64,000 nt of DNA, from contig NZ_MAUE01000002.1 in NCBI RefSeq assembly GCF_001702265.1, positions 1-64,000 on the forward strand, in the 5' to 3' direction. A program made the translations under genes and the position numbers. Positions 32,566 to 39,829 of this stretch are shown piece by piece. Position 1 is the stretch's first letter, and each line of letters opens with the position of its first letter. This stretch comes from Pseudomonas aylmerensis. Lineage in GTDB: Bacteria; Pseudomonadota; Gammaproteobacteria; Pseudomonadales; Pseudomonadaceae. The notes beneath the pieces are model-generated. The model searched no databases and was not told the DNA's origin. It saw only the letters and a list, made by a program, of their open reading frames with translations.

Positions 32566-34640
32566 ACGGATTTTTTACCGGTTTTCCACCGGCCCGCGAC
32601 TGGTTCTACGGCGTGCGCACCTTTGCGGCGTCGATGATCGCCCTGTATATCGCCATGCTCATGCAGATGCCGCGCCCGTATTGGGCGATGGCCACGGTGT
32701 ATATCGTCTCCAGCCCGTTTGTCGGGCCCACCAGCTCCAAGGCCCTGTACCGCGCCATCGGCACCTTCATGGGCGCGGCGGCGGCGGTGGTTTTTGTGCC
32801 GATGTTCGTGCAGTCGCCCTACGTGCTTGTGGTGGTGATCGCGCTGTGGACCGGGATTCTGCTGTTCCTCTCCATGCACCTGCGCACCGCCAACAACTAC
32901 GCCTTGATGCTGGCTGGCTACACCTTGCCGCTGATCGCCCTGCCGGTGGTGGATAACCCGCTGGCCGTGTGGGATGTGGCCGAGGCGCGCACAGAAGAAA
33001 TCTTCCTGGGCATCGCGGTCGCGGCGGTGGTCGGTGCGATGTTCTGGCCGCGTCGCCTGATGCCGGTGTTCGACGGCTCGGTGGCCAAGTGGTTTGCCGA
33101 CGCGCAGGTCTACAGCCTGCGTTTCCTCAGCCGCAATGTGCAGCCGGAAGAGGTCAGCACCTTGCGTGGCGGCATGGTCGCCACCTTCAACACCCTGGAA
33201 TTGATGATCGGCCAGTTGCCTCACGAAGGCGCGCGGCCGCAGACGGTGCGCAACACCAAGGAATTGCGCGGGCGCATGATCCACCTGTTGCCGGTGGTGG
33301 ATGCCCTCGACGATGCCCTGTATGCCCTGGAGCATCGCGCGCCGGAGTTTCTCGAGCGCATCACGCCGGTACTGGAAGCCTCCCGGCAATGGTTGGAAAG
33401 CACCACGCACGCTGCGCCGCTCGAAGCCTGGCGTGCCCTGCGTGACCAACTCGACGCCCTGCAACCCGAAAGCGAAGCCCTGGACGACCGCCACACGCTG
33501 CTGTTTTCCAATGCGCTGTATCGCCTTGGCGAATGGATCGACCTGTGGCAGGACTGCCGCAGCCTGCAAGCCGCCATCCAGTGCGAAAGCCAGGACACCT
33601 GGCGCGCGGTCTACCGCCACTGGAGACTGGGCCGGCTCACGCCGTTTCTCGACCGTGGCCTGATGTTCTACTCGGCGTTTTCCACAGTCACCGCGATCAT
33701 CGTCGCCTCGGTGCTGTGGATCCTGCTCGGCTGGACCGACGGCGGCAGTGCAGTGATCCTGGCCGCGGTGGCCTGCAGCTTTTTCGCCTCGATGGACGAC
33801 CCGGCGCCGCAGATCTACCGGTTCTTTTTCTGGACTGCCATGTCGGTGCTGTTCGCCAGCCTGTACCTGTTCCTGGTGCTGCCCAACCTGCATGACTTCC
33901 CGATGCTGGTACTGGCGTTCGCGGTGCCGTTTATCTGCATCGGCACGCTCACCGTGCAGCCGCGTTTCTACCTCGGCATGCTGCTGACGCTGGTCAATAC
34001 CTCGTCGTTCATCAGCATCCAGGGCGCCTACGACGCGGACTTCCTCAACTTCGCCAACGTCAACCTGGCCGGGCCCGTGGGCCTGCTGTTCGCGTTCGTG
34101 TGGACGCTGATCGCGCGGCCCTTCGGTGCCGAGCTGGCGGCCAAGCGCCTGACCCGTTTCAGCTGGCGCGACATCGTCAGCCTCACCGAGCCTGCGACCC
34201 TGGCCGAACACCGGCACATGGCCGTGCAGATGCTCGACCGCCTGATGCAGCACCTGCCGCGCCTGGCCCTGATCAACCAGGACACCGGCACCGCCCTGCG
34301 CGATTTGCGCGTGGCGCTCAACCTGCTCGATCTGCTGGCGTACTCGCCGCGCATCTACGGCGTGCCGCGCGTGCTGCTCAACCAGGTGGTGGAAGGCGTG
34401 GGCGGTTACTTCAAGGCCTGCCTCAAGGCGGGTGAACGCTTGCCCGCGCCCAGCGGTCTGCTGATGACCCTCGACCGCACCCGGCGCGCGCTCAACGGCC
34501 AGGGCCTGCAAGACGAAGACGACACCCGCCTGCACTTGCTGCATGCGCTGGCCGGCCTGCGCCTGTCGCTGCTGCCGGGGGTGGAATTTATTGGTGGCAC
34601 GGAGATGGAAGCGCCGCTGCCTGATGGAGCGCCTTTATGA
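32562..34640 (+). CDS. FUSC/AaeB-family aromatic-acid efflux protein
   Basis: Inner-membrane exporter of the fusaric-acid-resistance (FUSC, AaeB) family. The 692-residue protein has two blocks of about five membrane helices (around 20-160 and 365-520) separated by large cytoplasmic regions, typical of the family. Sequence landmarks are 'MQMPRPYWAMATVYIVSSPF' and 'TDGGSAVILAAVACSFFAS'. It starts with a rare TTG at 32562 that overlaps the MarR stop, and it ends by overlapping the DUF1656 gene (ATGA). The probable role is export of p-hydroxybenzoate-like or fusaric-acid-like compounds. Confidence 0.92.
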   Translation: MNGFFTGFPPARDWFYGVRTFAASMIALYIAMLMQMPRPYWAMATVYIVSSPFVGPTSSKALYRAIGTFMGAAAAVVFVPMFVQSPYVLVVVIALWTGILLFLSMHLRTANNYALMLAGYTLPLIALPVVDNPLAVWDVAEARTEEIFLGIAVAAVVGAMFWPRRLMPVFDGSVAKWFADAQVYSLRFLSRNVQPEEVSTLRGGMVATFNTLELMIGQLPHEGARPQTVRNTKELRGRMIHLLPVVDALDDALYALEHRAPEFLERITPVLEASRQWLESTTHAAPLEAWRALRDQLDALQPESEALDDRHTLLFSNALYRLGEWIDLWQDCRSLQAAIQCESQDTWRAVYRHWRLGRLTPFLDRGLMFYSAFSTVTAIIVASVLWILLGWTDGGSAVILAAVACSFFASMDDPAPQIYRFFFWTAMSVLFASLYLFLVLPNLHDFPMLVLAFAVPFICIGTLTVQPRFYLGMLLTLVNTSSFISIQGAYDADFLNFANVNLAGPVGLLFAFVWTLIARPFGAELAAKRLTRFSWRDIVSLTEPATLAEHRHMAVQMLDRLMQHLPRLALINQDTGTALRDLRVALNLLDLLAYSPRIYGVPRVLLNQVVEGVGGYFKACLKAGERLPAPSGLLMTLDRTRRALNGQGLQDEDDTRLHLLHALAGLRLSLLPGVEFIGGTEMEAPLPDGAPL

Positions 34641-34846
34641 TCGGTGATCTGGATATCAGCGGGGTGTTCCTGCCCACGCTGCTGGTGCTGATGGGCATTA
34701 CGTACGTGTTGTTCCTGGTGGTGCACGGGCTGTTGACCCGCGTCCACTTCTATCGCCTGGTCTGGCACCGGGCATTGTTCAATGTGGGGCTCTACGCGCT
34801 GTTGCTGGGCGCGGTGGACTCACTCAGTCGATACCTGATGACATGA
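34637..34846 (+). CDS. DUF1656 (AaeX-like) small membrane protein
   Basis: A 69-residue protein with two membrane segments (about 10-32 and 45-64) and the DUF1656 start 'MIGDLDISGVFLPTLLVLMG'. AaeX-like proteins are found next to AaeA/AaeB pumps, and their exact role is unknown. It overlaps both neighbours by 4 nt. Confidence 0.9.
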   Translation: MIGDLDISGVFLPTLLVLMGITYVLFLVVHGLLTRVHFYRLVWHRALFNVGLYALLLGAVDSLSRYLMT

Positions 34847-35733
34847 AAAAACCTTTTTTGACCATCGGCCGTGTAGTCCTCACGTTGTTGATCGTGACGT
34901 TCGCGGTTGTCGTTGTGTGGCGCATGGTCATGTACTACATGTTTGCACCCTGGACCCGTGACGGGCACATCCGTGCCGACATCGTGCAGATCGCCCCGGA
35001 CGTCTCCGGGCTGATCCAGCAGGTAGAGGTGCGCGACAACCAACTGGTGACCAAGGGCCAGGTGCTGTTCGCCGTCGACCAGGACCGCTTCAAGCTGGCC
35101 CTGCGCCAAGCCCAGGCCGCCGTGGCCGACCGCCAGGAAACCCTGGCCCAGGCCCAGCGCGAGTACAAGCGTAACCGTGGCCTCGGCAACCTGGTGCCCA
35201 GCGAGCAACTGGAAGAAAGCCAATCGCGCGTGGCCCGTGCGCAATCGGCCCTGGCCGAAGCCCAGGTGACGGTGGATTCCGCCCAGCTCAACCTCGACCG
35301 CTCGGTGATCCGCAGCCCGGTGGACGGCTACGTCAACGACCGTGCGCCGCGTGCCCAGGAGTTCGTGACGGCCGGGCGCCCGGTGCTGTCGGTGGTGGAC
35401 AGCAACTCGTTCCATATCGACGGCTACTTCGAGGAGACCAAGCTCGACGGCATCCACGTCGGCATGAGCGTGGACATCCGCGTGATCGGCGACAACGCGC
35501 GTCTGCGCGGCCATGTGCAAAGCATCGTCGCCGGTATCGAAGACCGTGACCGCACCAGCGGCTCCAACCTGCTGCCCAACGTCAACCCGGCGTTCAGCTG
35601 GGTGCGCCTGGCCCAGCGGATCCCGGTGCGCATTGCCTTTGACGATGTGCCGGCGGACTTTCGCATGATCGCCGGGCGTACGGCGACGGTGTCGATCATC
35701 GGTGACAAGGTCAAAGATGGAGACAAACCATGA
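34843..35733 (+). CDS. HlyD/AaeA-family membrane fusion protein
   Basis: Periplasmic adaptor of the aromatic-acid pump. The 296-residue protein has an N-terminal membrane anchor (about 6-28), 'TRDGHIRADIVQIAPDVSG' as in AaeA, a short coiled-coil hairpin (about 85-140), 'LDRSVIRSPVDGYVNDRA' for the second lipoyl half and a beta-barrel. It overlaps the DUF1656 and NodT genes by 4 nt each, which supports tight translational coupling. Confidence 0.94.
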   Translation: MKKPFLTIGRVVLTLLIVTFAVVVVWRMVMYYMFAPWTRDGHIRADIVQIAPDVSGLIQQVEVRDNQLVTKGQVLFAVDQDRFKLALRQAQAAVADRQETLAQAQREYKRNRGLGNLVPSEQLEESQSRVARAQSALAEAQVTVDSAQLNLDRSVIRSPVDGYVNDRAPRAQEFVTAGRPVLSVVDSNSFHIDGYFEETKLDGIHVGMSVDIRVIGDNARLRGHVQSIVAGIEDRDRTSGSNLLPNVNPAFSWVRLAQRIPVRIAFDDVPADFRMIAGRTATVSIIGDKVKDGDKP

Positions 35734-37172
35734 AGCAGCTCCTGGCAACCGCTGCGTTGGGGTTGTTGCTGTCGGCCTGCCAGGTGGTAGGGCCGGATTA
35801 CAAGCTGCCGGAAAAGTCCGCCGTCAACCGTGGCGACCTGCAAGGGCAGCTGGCGGGCGAGGGCAACAATGTGGTGTCGGCGCCGGTGCCGGCCGACTGG
35901 TGGAAGCTCTACAAGGACCCACGCCTGGATGAGTTGGTGCGCCAGGCCATGGCCTCCAACACTGACCTGCGCGTGGCCGCCGCCAACCTGCAACGCGCGC
36001 GTTTCCAGACTCAGGAAGCTGAATCCGCCGGCGGTTGGAGTGCCGGTGCCAAGGCCGAGGCGCAGCGCCTGCAGGAGTCGGGTGAGGCCTATTTGCTGAC
36101 GGAAAAAGTCCCGGTGGCCAACATCGGCAGCGCCAGCATCAGCACCTCGTACCAGTTCGATCTGTTCGGCACCCTGCAACGCGGTATCGAAAGCGCCCAG
36201 GCCAGCGCCGATGCTGCGCAAGCCGCCGCCGATATCGCCCGCATCACCCTGGTGGCCGATGTGGTGCGCTCCTATACCCAGGTCTGCGCGGCCAATGAAG
36301 AGCTGGCGATTGCCAACGAATCCCTCGACCTGCAAGGCCAGAGCACTAAGCTGACCCAGCGCCTGCGCGACGCCGGGCGTGGGGATGAAACCCAGGTAAC
36401 CCGTTCGCAGACCCAATACAAATCCCTGCGTGCCGACATGCCGCGCTACGAAGCGGCGCGCCAGGCCGGGCTGTTCCGCCTGTCGATGCTGCTGGCCAAG
36501 CCGCTGGACCAACTGCCGGCCGGCACCGCCACCTGCGCCGAGCTGCCGCACATCGCCCAGTTGTTGCCGGTGGGCGACGGCGCGGCCCTGCTCAAGCGCC
36601 GTCCCGACGTACGCCAGGCCGAGCGTCAACTCGCCGCTGCCACCGCGCGTATCGGCGTGGCGACCGGTGCGCTGTACCCGGACATCAGCATCGGCGCCAC
36701 GGTGGGCACCGTCGGTATCCTCGACGACCTGGGTACCGCTCCCACCAACCGCTGGGGGTTTGGCCCGCTGATCAGCTGGTCGTTACCCACCAATGGCGCG
36801 CGTGCGCGCATCCACGAAGCCGAAGCCGCGACCCAGGGTGCCCTGGCCCACTTCGATGGCGTGGTGCTGAATGCCATCCGCGAGACCCAGACCGGCCTCG
36901 CGCAATACACCGCGCAGTTGCAACGGCGCGACGCGCTGGCCGAGGCCGGCGAGTCCGCACGGGAAGCCGCCGACCAGACCCACCGCTTCTTCCAGGCCGG
37001 CCGCGCGTCGTTCCTGGCCGACCTGCAGGCCACCCGCACCTACACCGACGTCCGCGCGCAACTGGCCGCGGCCAACACTCAGGTTGCCATGAGCCAGATC
37101 GATCTGTTCCTGGCCCTGGGCGGTGGTTGGGAAAGCGGACGAACGCAAGCGTCACAGGGCAGCAAACCCTGA
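35730..37172 (+). CDS. NodT-family outer-membrane lipoprotein of the aromatic-acid pump
   Basis: Outer-membrane channel of 480 residues. It has a lipoprotein signal ending in 'LLLSAC' (C17), 'QVVGPDYKLP' and two OEP repeats ('LLKRRPDVRQAERQLAAATA'), ending 'LFLALGGGWES'. It closes the MarR-FUSC-DUF1656-HlyD-NodT operon. It is a distinct paralogue of the channel at 21333-22778. A strong hairpin follows. Confidence 0.95.
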   Translation: MKQLLATAALGLLLSACQVVGPDYKLPEKSAVNRGDLQGQLAGEGNNVVSAPVPADWWKLYKDPRLDELVRQAMASNTDLRVAAANLQRARFQTQEAESAGGWSAGAKAEAQRLQESGEAYLLTEKVPVANIGSASISTSYQFDLFGTLQRGIESAQASADAAQAAADIARITLVADVVRSYTQVCAANEELAIANESLDLQGQSTKLTQRLRDAGRGDETQVTRSQTQYKSLRADMPRYEAARQAGLFRLSMLLAKPLDQLPAGTATCAELPHIAQLLPVGDGAALLKRRPDVRQAERQLAAATARIGVATGALYPDISIGATVGTVGILDDLGTAPTNRWGFGPLISWSLPTNGARARIHEAEAATQGALAHFDGVVLNAIRETQTGLAQYTAQLQRRDALAEAGESAREAADQTHRFFQAGRASFLADLQATRTYTDVRAQLAAANTQVAMSQIDLFLALGGGWESGRTQASQGSKP

Positions 37173-37189
37173 GCAGGTAGCTATGCTTT

Positions 37190-37221
37190 GTCAGGTGGAT
37201 CGCCGTGACGATCCGCCTGAC
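37190..37221 (+). terminator. Strong hairpin after the efflux operon
   Basis: A 13-bp stem with one G-T wobble (37190-37202 with 37209-37221) closes a 6-nt loop, 17 nt after the NodT stop. No U-run follows directly, so it may act as a 3' stabilising or attenuating structure before the next gene. Confidence 0.55.
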
Positions 37222-37253
37222 ACTGCTCGCGTTTGCTCATGGGGATTCCAATA

Positions 37254-37886
37254 ATGAAAAACCCTTATGCTCCCGCTTTCTGGTGCGTGTGCTTCGCACT
37301 GGTGTTGTTATCGGCTGCCTATTTCTACGGCGTCATGCTTGCCCATCAGATCGACAAGGCCATGGTGTTTCTCGACAGCGCGTGCCTGGTGATTGGCACG
37401 CTGTCCATCGGCGTCGTGGCGTGGGCCTCCTACCAAAATCAACGCGTGAAGAAAAAGCTCCTCGAACAAGGCAAGACCCGCGTGGCCATCTGGGACACCA
37501 AGGTTGCCCTGCGCCGGGTCGAAACCGTGTTCGACCGCTATTTCTGGGGCAGCTACTGGCAGCCTGGGCGCACCTTCCAGGAAGTCATGGGCGACCTCAC
37601 TGGCACGCCCCTGGAAAAAAGCCTCGAAGTCCTGAAAAAACAATGCGTGGCCCTCGATCAGCAGGTCGCCGAGGGTAGGCATTGGCTGAATAACGCGCGG
37701 GAATTGTCCGATGTCGCCACGCAGATGGCCCGCGAGCGCTACCAACTGGACTTCTGCGACCCCAAGACCGACACCCCGGGCAATGCCGTCATACACCGCG
37801 AGTTTGAGGTGCTGGTATACACCTGGACCGCGCGCCTGAAGAGTTTTGACCACCAGCTCGACGAGATCGAATTGGAGTACTCGTGA
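37254..37886 (+). CDS. Membrane protein of unknown function
   Basis: A protein of about 210 residues with two N-terminal membrane segments (about 6-28 and 42-62), followed by a charged, helical cytoplasmic part that includes 'YQNQRVKKKLLEQGKTRVAI' and 'RVETVFDRYFWGSYWQPGR'. No family was recognised. ATG 37254 has 'gggg' 9 nt upstream; ATG 37239 and an earlier start at 37233 are possible. It looks monocistronic. Confidence 0.65.
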   Translation: MKNPYAPAFWCVCFALVLLSAAYFYGVMLAHQIDKAMVFLDSACLVIGTLSIGVVAWASYQNQRVKKKLLEQGKTRVAIWDTKVALRRVETVFDRYFWGSYWQPGRTFQEVMGDLTGTPLEKSLEVLKKQCVALDQQVAEGRHWLNNARELSDVATQMARERYQLDFCDPKTDTPGNAVIHREFEVLVYTWTARLKSFDHQLDEIELEYS

Positions 37887-37950
37887 ACCAACTGCACGCC
37901 TGACCCCTCTGAAAAGCTGGGCCGTCCGCGGCCGCCAGTGCTAATCTTCC

Positions 37951-37988
37951 CCCGCTTTCGGCGGGCTTGAGCCAACCCCTTTGGGGTT
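37951..37988 (+). other. Two adjacent GC-rich hairpins before the DUF945 gene
   Basis: Hairpin 1 pairs 37951-37955 with 37961-37965 (5 bp, 5-nt loop). Hairpin 2 pairs 37974-37979 with 37983-37988 (6 bp, 3-nt loop). They sit 46 nt before the DUF945 start codon and may be a terminator of the upstream gene or leader structures. Confidence 0.35.
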
Positions 37989-38033
37989 CAAGGAAGACAG
38001 CCCACTTCTCACAGGATTTGATCAGGTCACTTC

Positions 38034-39530
38034 ATGAATAAGCCAGCAGTTGTTCTTTTGGGTTTCGTTGTCGCCGTTGGCGTCGTCAGTGCAGGCGGCG
38101 CCTGGTACACCGGTAAGCAGCTGGAGCCCGTGCTGCAAACGGCGGTGCAGGACGCCAACAAGGAACTGCAACGGTCCATGGCCGGCGTCGACGGCAGCGT
38201 CGCCCTGGAACTGGTCTCCCTGGACCGTGGCTTGTTCAGCAGCACCGCGCACTACCGCCTCAAGGCGCAAGGCTCGTTCTTCGGCGAGCAGAACCCCAAT
38301 CCCGAACTGCTGTTTGTCGACCATATCGAACACGGTCCGCTGCCGTTCTCGCGCCTGGTGTCGCTGAAATGGCTGCCGGTCATGGCCACCAGTCACTACG
38401 AACTGGAAAAGAACGCCACCACCGAAAAATGGTTCGCCGCCGCCAAGGACGTGTCGCCGCTCAAGGGCGTGGCCAATATCGGCTACAACCGTTCGGTCAG
38501 CGGTAACCTCGAACTGCTGCCCCTGGAGTACAAGGACGAAACGTCCTCGGCAAGCTTCTCCGGCGCCAACCTGGACTTCGACAGCACCGCCGAAGGCAAG
38601 AAGGTCAAGGCCGATGGCTACATGAACAGCCTCAAGATCGCCGTGATCGATGCCAATGGCACGCCGTTCGACGCCGAGTTTGCCGGCCTGACCGTGGCCA
38701 GCAACCTGGAGAAATCCACCTTCGGCTTCTACACCGGGCAGAACACCGTTGAGTTGACCGACAGCAAGCTGACCTTCGGTCCGCAGAAAGCCGTGCTGAC
38801 CCTCAAGGGCTTCGAGCAGAAAGACACCAGCGAAATCAAAGACAACAGCATGGATGGCCGCGTTGACTACAAGATCGACGAGATCGGCTACCAGGGCAAA
38901 CCGGTTGGCTCCGCTGCCATGGCCGTGAGCCTGAAGAACATCGACGTGCCATCGGGCCTGGTGCTGACCAAGCTGTACCAGGACAAGATGCAGCCGGTGC
39001 AAGCCGCCGCCGCTGCCGGCCAACCGGTGCCGGAGCTGCAACTGACCGAGGCCGAACAGACCCTGGCCGAAGCCAACGTTAACCAGTTGCTGGCCGCCAA
39101 GCCGCACCTGGCGCTGGAAAACCTGTCGTTGAAAACCACCCACGGCGAAAGCAAGCTCAGCCTGGTCGTGGACCTGGCCAAGCCGGCCTCCATGGAATTG
39201 CCACCGATCGAGCTGGGCAAGCAGATGGTGTCCCTGCTCGACGCCAACCTGACCCTGTCCAAGCCAATGATCGCCGACGTGGCCGCCCTGCAAGCGCAGG
39301 TAGGTGGTGTAACCGATCCTAAAGCCATCGAGCAGCAATCCCAGATGGCCAGCGAGATGGTCAGCGGCATGGCGGTCGGCACGCAACTGGCGACCCTGGT
39401 CGGCAGCGACGTGGTGTCCAAGCTGCACTACGCCAACAATGAAGTGACCTTCAACGGCCAGAAGATGACCGTTGAGCAGTTCATTGGCTTCGTGATGTCC
39501 AAAGTCGGTGCGGTGAGCGGCGCGCAGTAA
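38034..39530 (+). CDS. YdgA-like DUF945 protein
   Basis: A 498-residue envelope protein of the DUF945 (YdgA) family. It has an N-terminal signal anchor ('VVLLGFVVAVGVVSAGGAWY'), 'GKQLEPVLQ' right after it, and an alternating beta-type body. The N-terminal layout is typical of YdgA proteins. The biochemical role is unknown. It appears monocistronic and is followed by a REPIN element. Confidence 0.88.
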   Translation: MNKPAVVLLGFVVAVGVVSAGGAWYTGKQLEPVLQTAVQDANKELQRSMAGVDGSVALELVSLDRGLFSSTAHYRLKAQGSFFGEQNPNPELLFVDHIEHGPLPFSRLVSLKWLPVMATSHYELEKNATTEKWFAAAKDVSPLKGVANIGYNRSVSGNLELLPLEYKDETSSASFSGANLDFDSTAEGKKVKADGYMNSLKIAVIDANGTPFDAEFAGLTVASNLEKSTFGFYTGQNTVELTDSKLTFGPQKAVLTLKGFEQKDTSEIKDNSMDGRVDYKIDEIGYQGKPVGSAAMAVSLKNIDVPSGLVLTKLYQDKMQPVQAAAAAGQPVPELQLTEAEQTLAEANVNQLLAAKPHLALENLSLKTTHGESKLSLVVDLAKPASMELPPIELGKQMVSLLDANLTLSKPMIADVAALQAQVGGVTDPKAIEQQSQMASEMVSGMAVGTQLATLVGSDVVSKLHYANNEVTFNGQKMTVEQFIGFVMSKVGAVSGAQ

Positions 39531-39557
39531 GAATTTCGCCATCACCCCGAAATAAAT

Positions 39558-39651
39558 AATGGGGGAGCGGGGTTGCCTGCGATAAGGGTCAAACGGTCGG
39601 CGCGTAGCCTTGCCGTCACCCCCTTATCGCACGCAACCCCGCTCCCCCATT
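39558..39651. repeat. REPIN-like inverted repeat pair
   Basis: Two 31-nt arms (39558-39588 and 39621-39651) are inverse complements except for one mismatch and are separated by 32 nt. The core 'gggggagcggggttgc' belongs to a different REP family from the element at 26866. It lies between the DUF945 and pga genes and may end the DUF945 transcript. Confidence 0.85.
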
Positions 39652-39656
39652 CGCTT

Positions 39657-39696
39657 TTCAGAATCTGCGGCAATTCTGAACAATTGTTCTGAATTG
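39657..39696. promoter_or_regulatory. Cluster of overlapping dyads upstream of pgaA
   Basis: A 26-nt dyad (39671-39696) pairs at 12 of 13 positions and contains the perfect 12-bp palindrome gaacaattgttc (39678-39689). A second perfect 8-bp dyad uses 39657-39664 with 39673-39680. The position, about 135-170 nt before pgaA, suits a promoter operator. The regulator is unknown. Confidence 0.5.
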
Positions 39697-39800
39697 TCCA
39701 TTTCGATACAAGCGTCGGGGATAGTTCCTACAGGAAAGCTAGGTCGGGTCACGAGACGCCGACACCCTGAGGCAAATTGCTCAGGACCACCTATCGTTAC

Positions 39801-39823
39801 AGCTTTCCGTGTGTAAGGAAGCT
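39801..39823 (+). promoter_or_regulatory. Hairpin covering the pgaA ribosome binding site
   Basis: A 7-bp stem with one bulge pairs 39801-39808 with 39817-39823, placing the Shine-Dalgarno aaggaag (39815-39821) mostly in the stem. GGA words here and at 39733 (UACAGGA) and 39784 would fit RsmA/CsrA control, as known for pgaABCD in E. coli. This is inference. Confidence 0.4.
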
Positions 39824-39829
39824 CACGAT

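Noticed and set aside
32370..34544. A 724-codon minus-strand open frame opposite the FUSC gene
   Set aside because: It covers the FUSC gene, which has correct membrane topology and overlapping operon partners.
37921..37990. A possible small RNA gene in front of the DUF945 gene
   Set aside because: Two short hairpins are present, but no promoter and no U-tract could be shown, so only the hairpins are listed.
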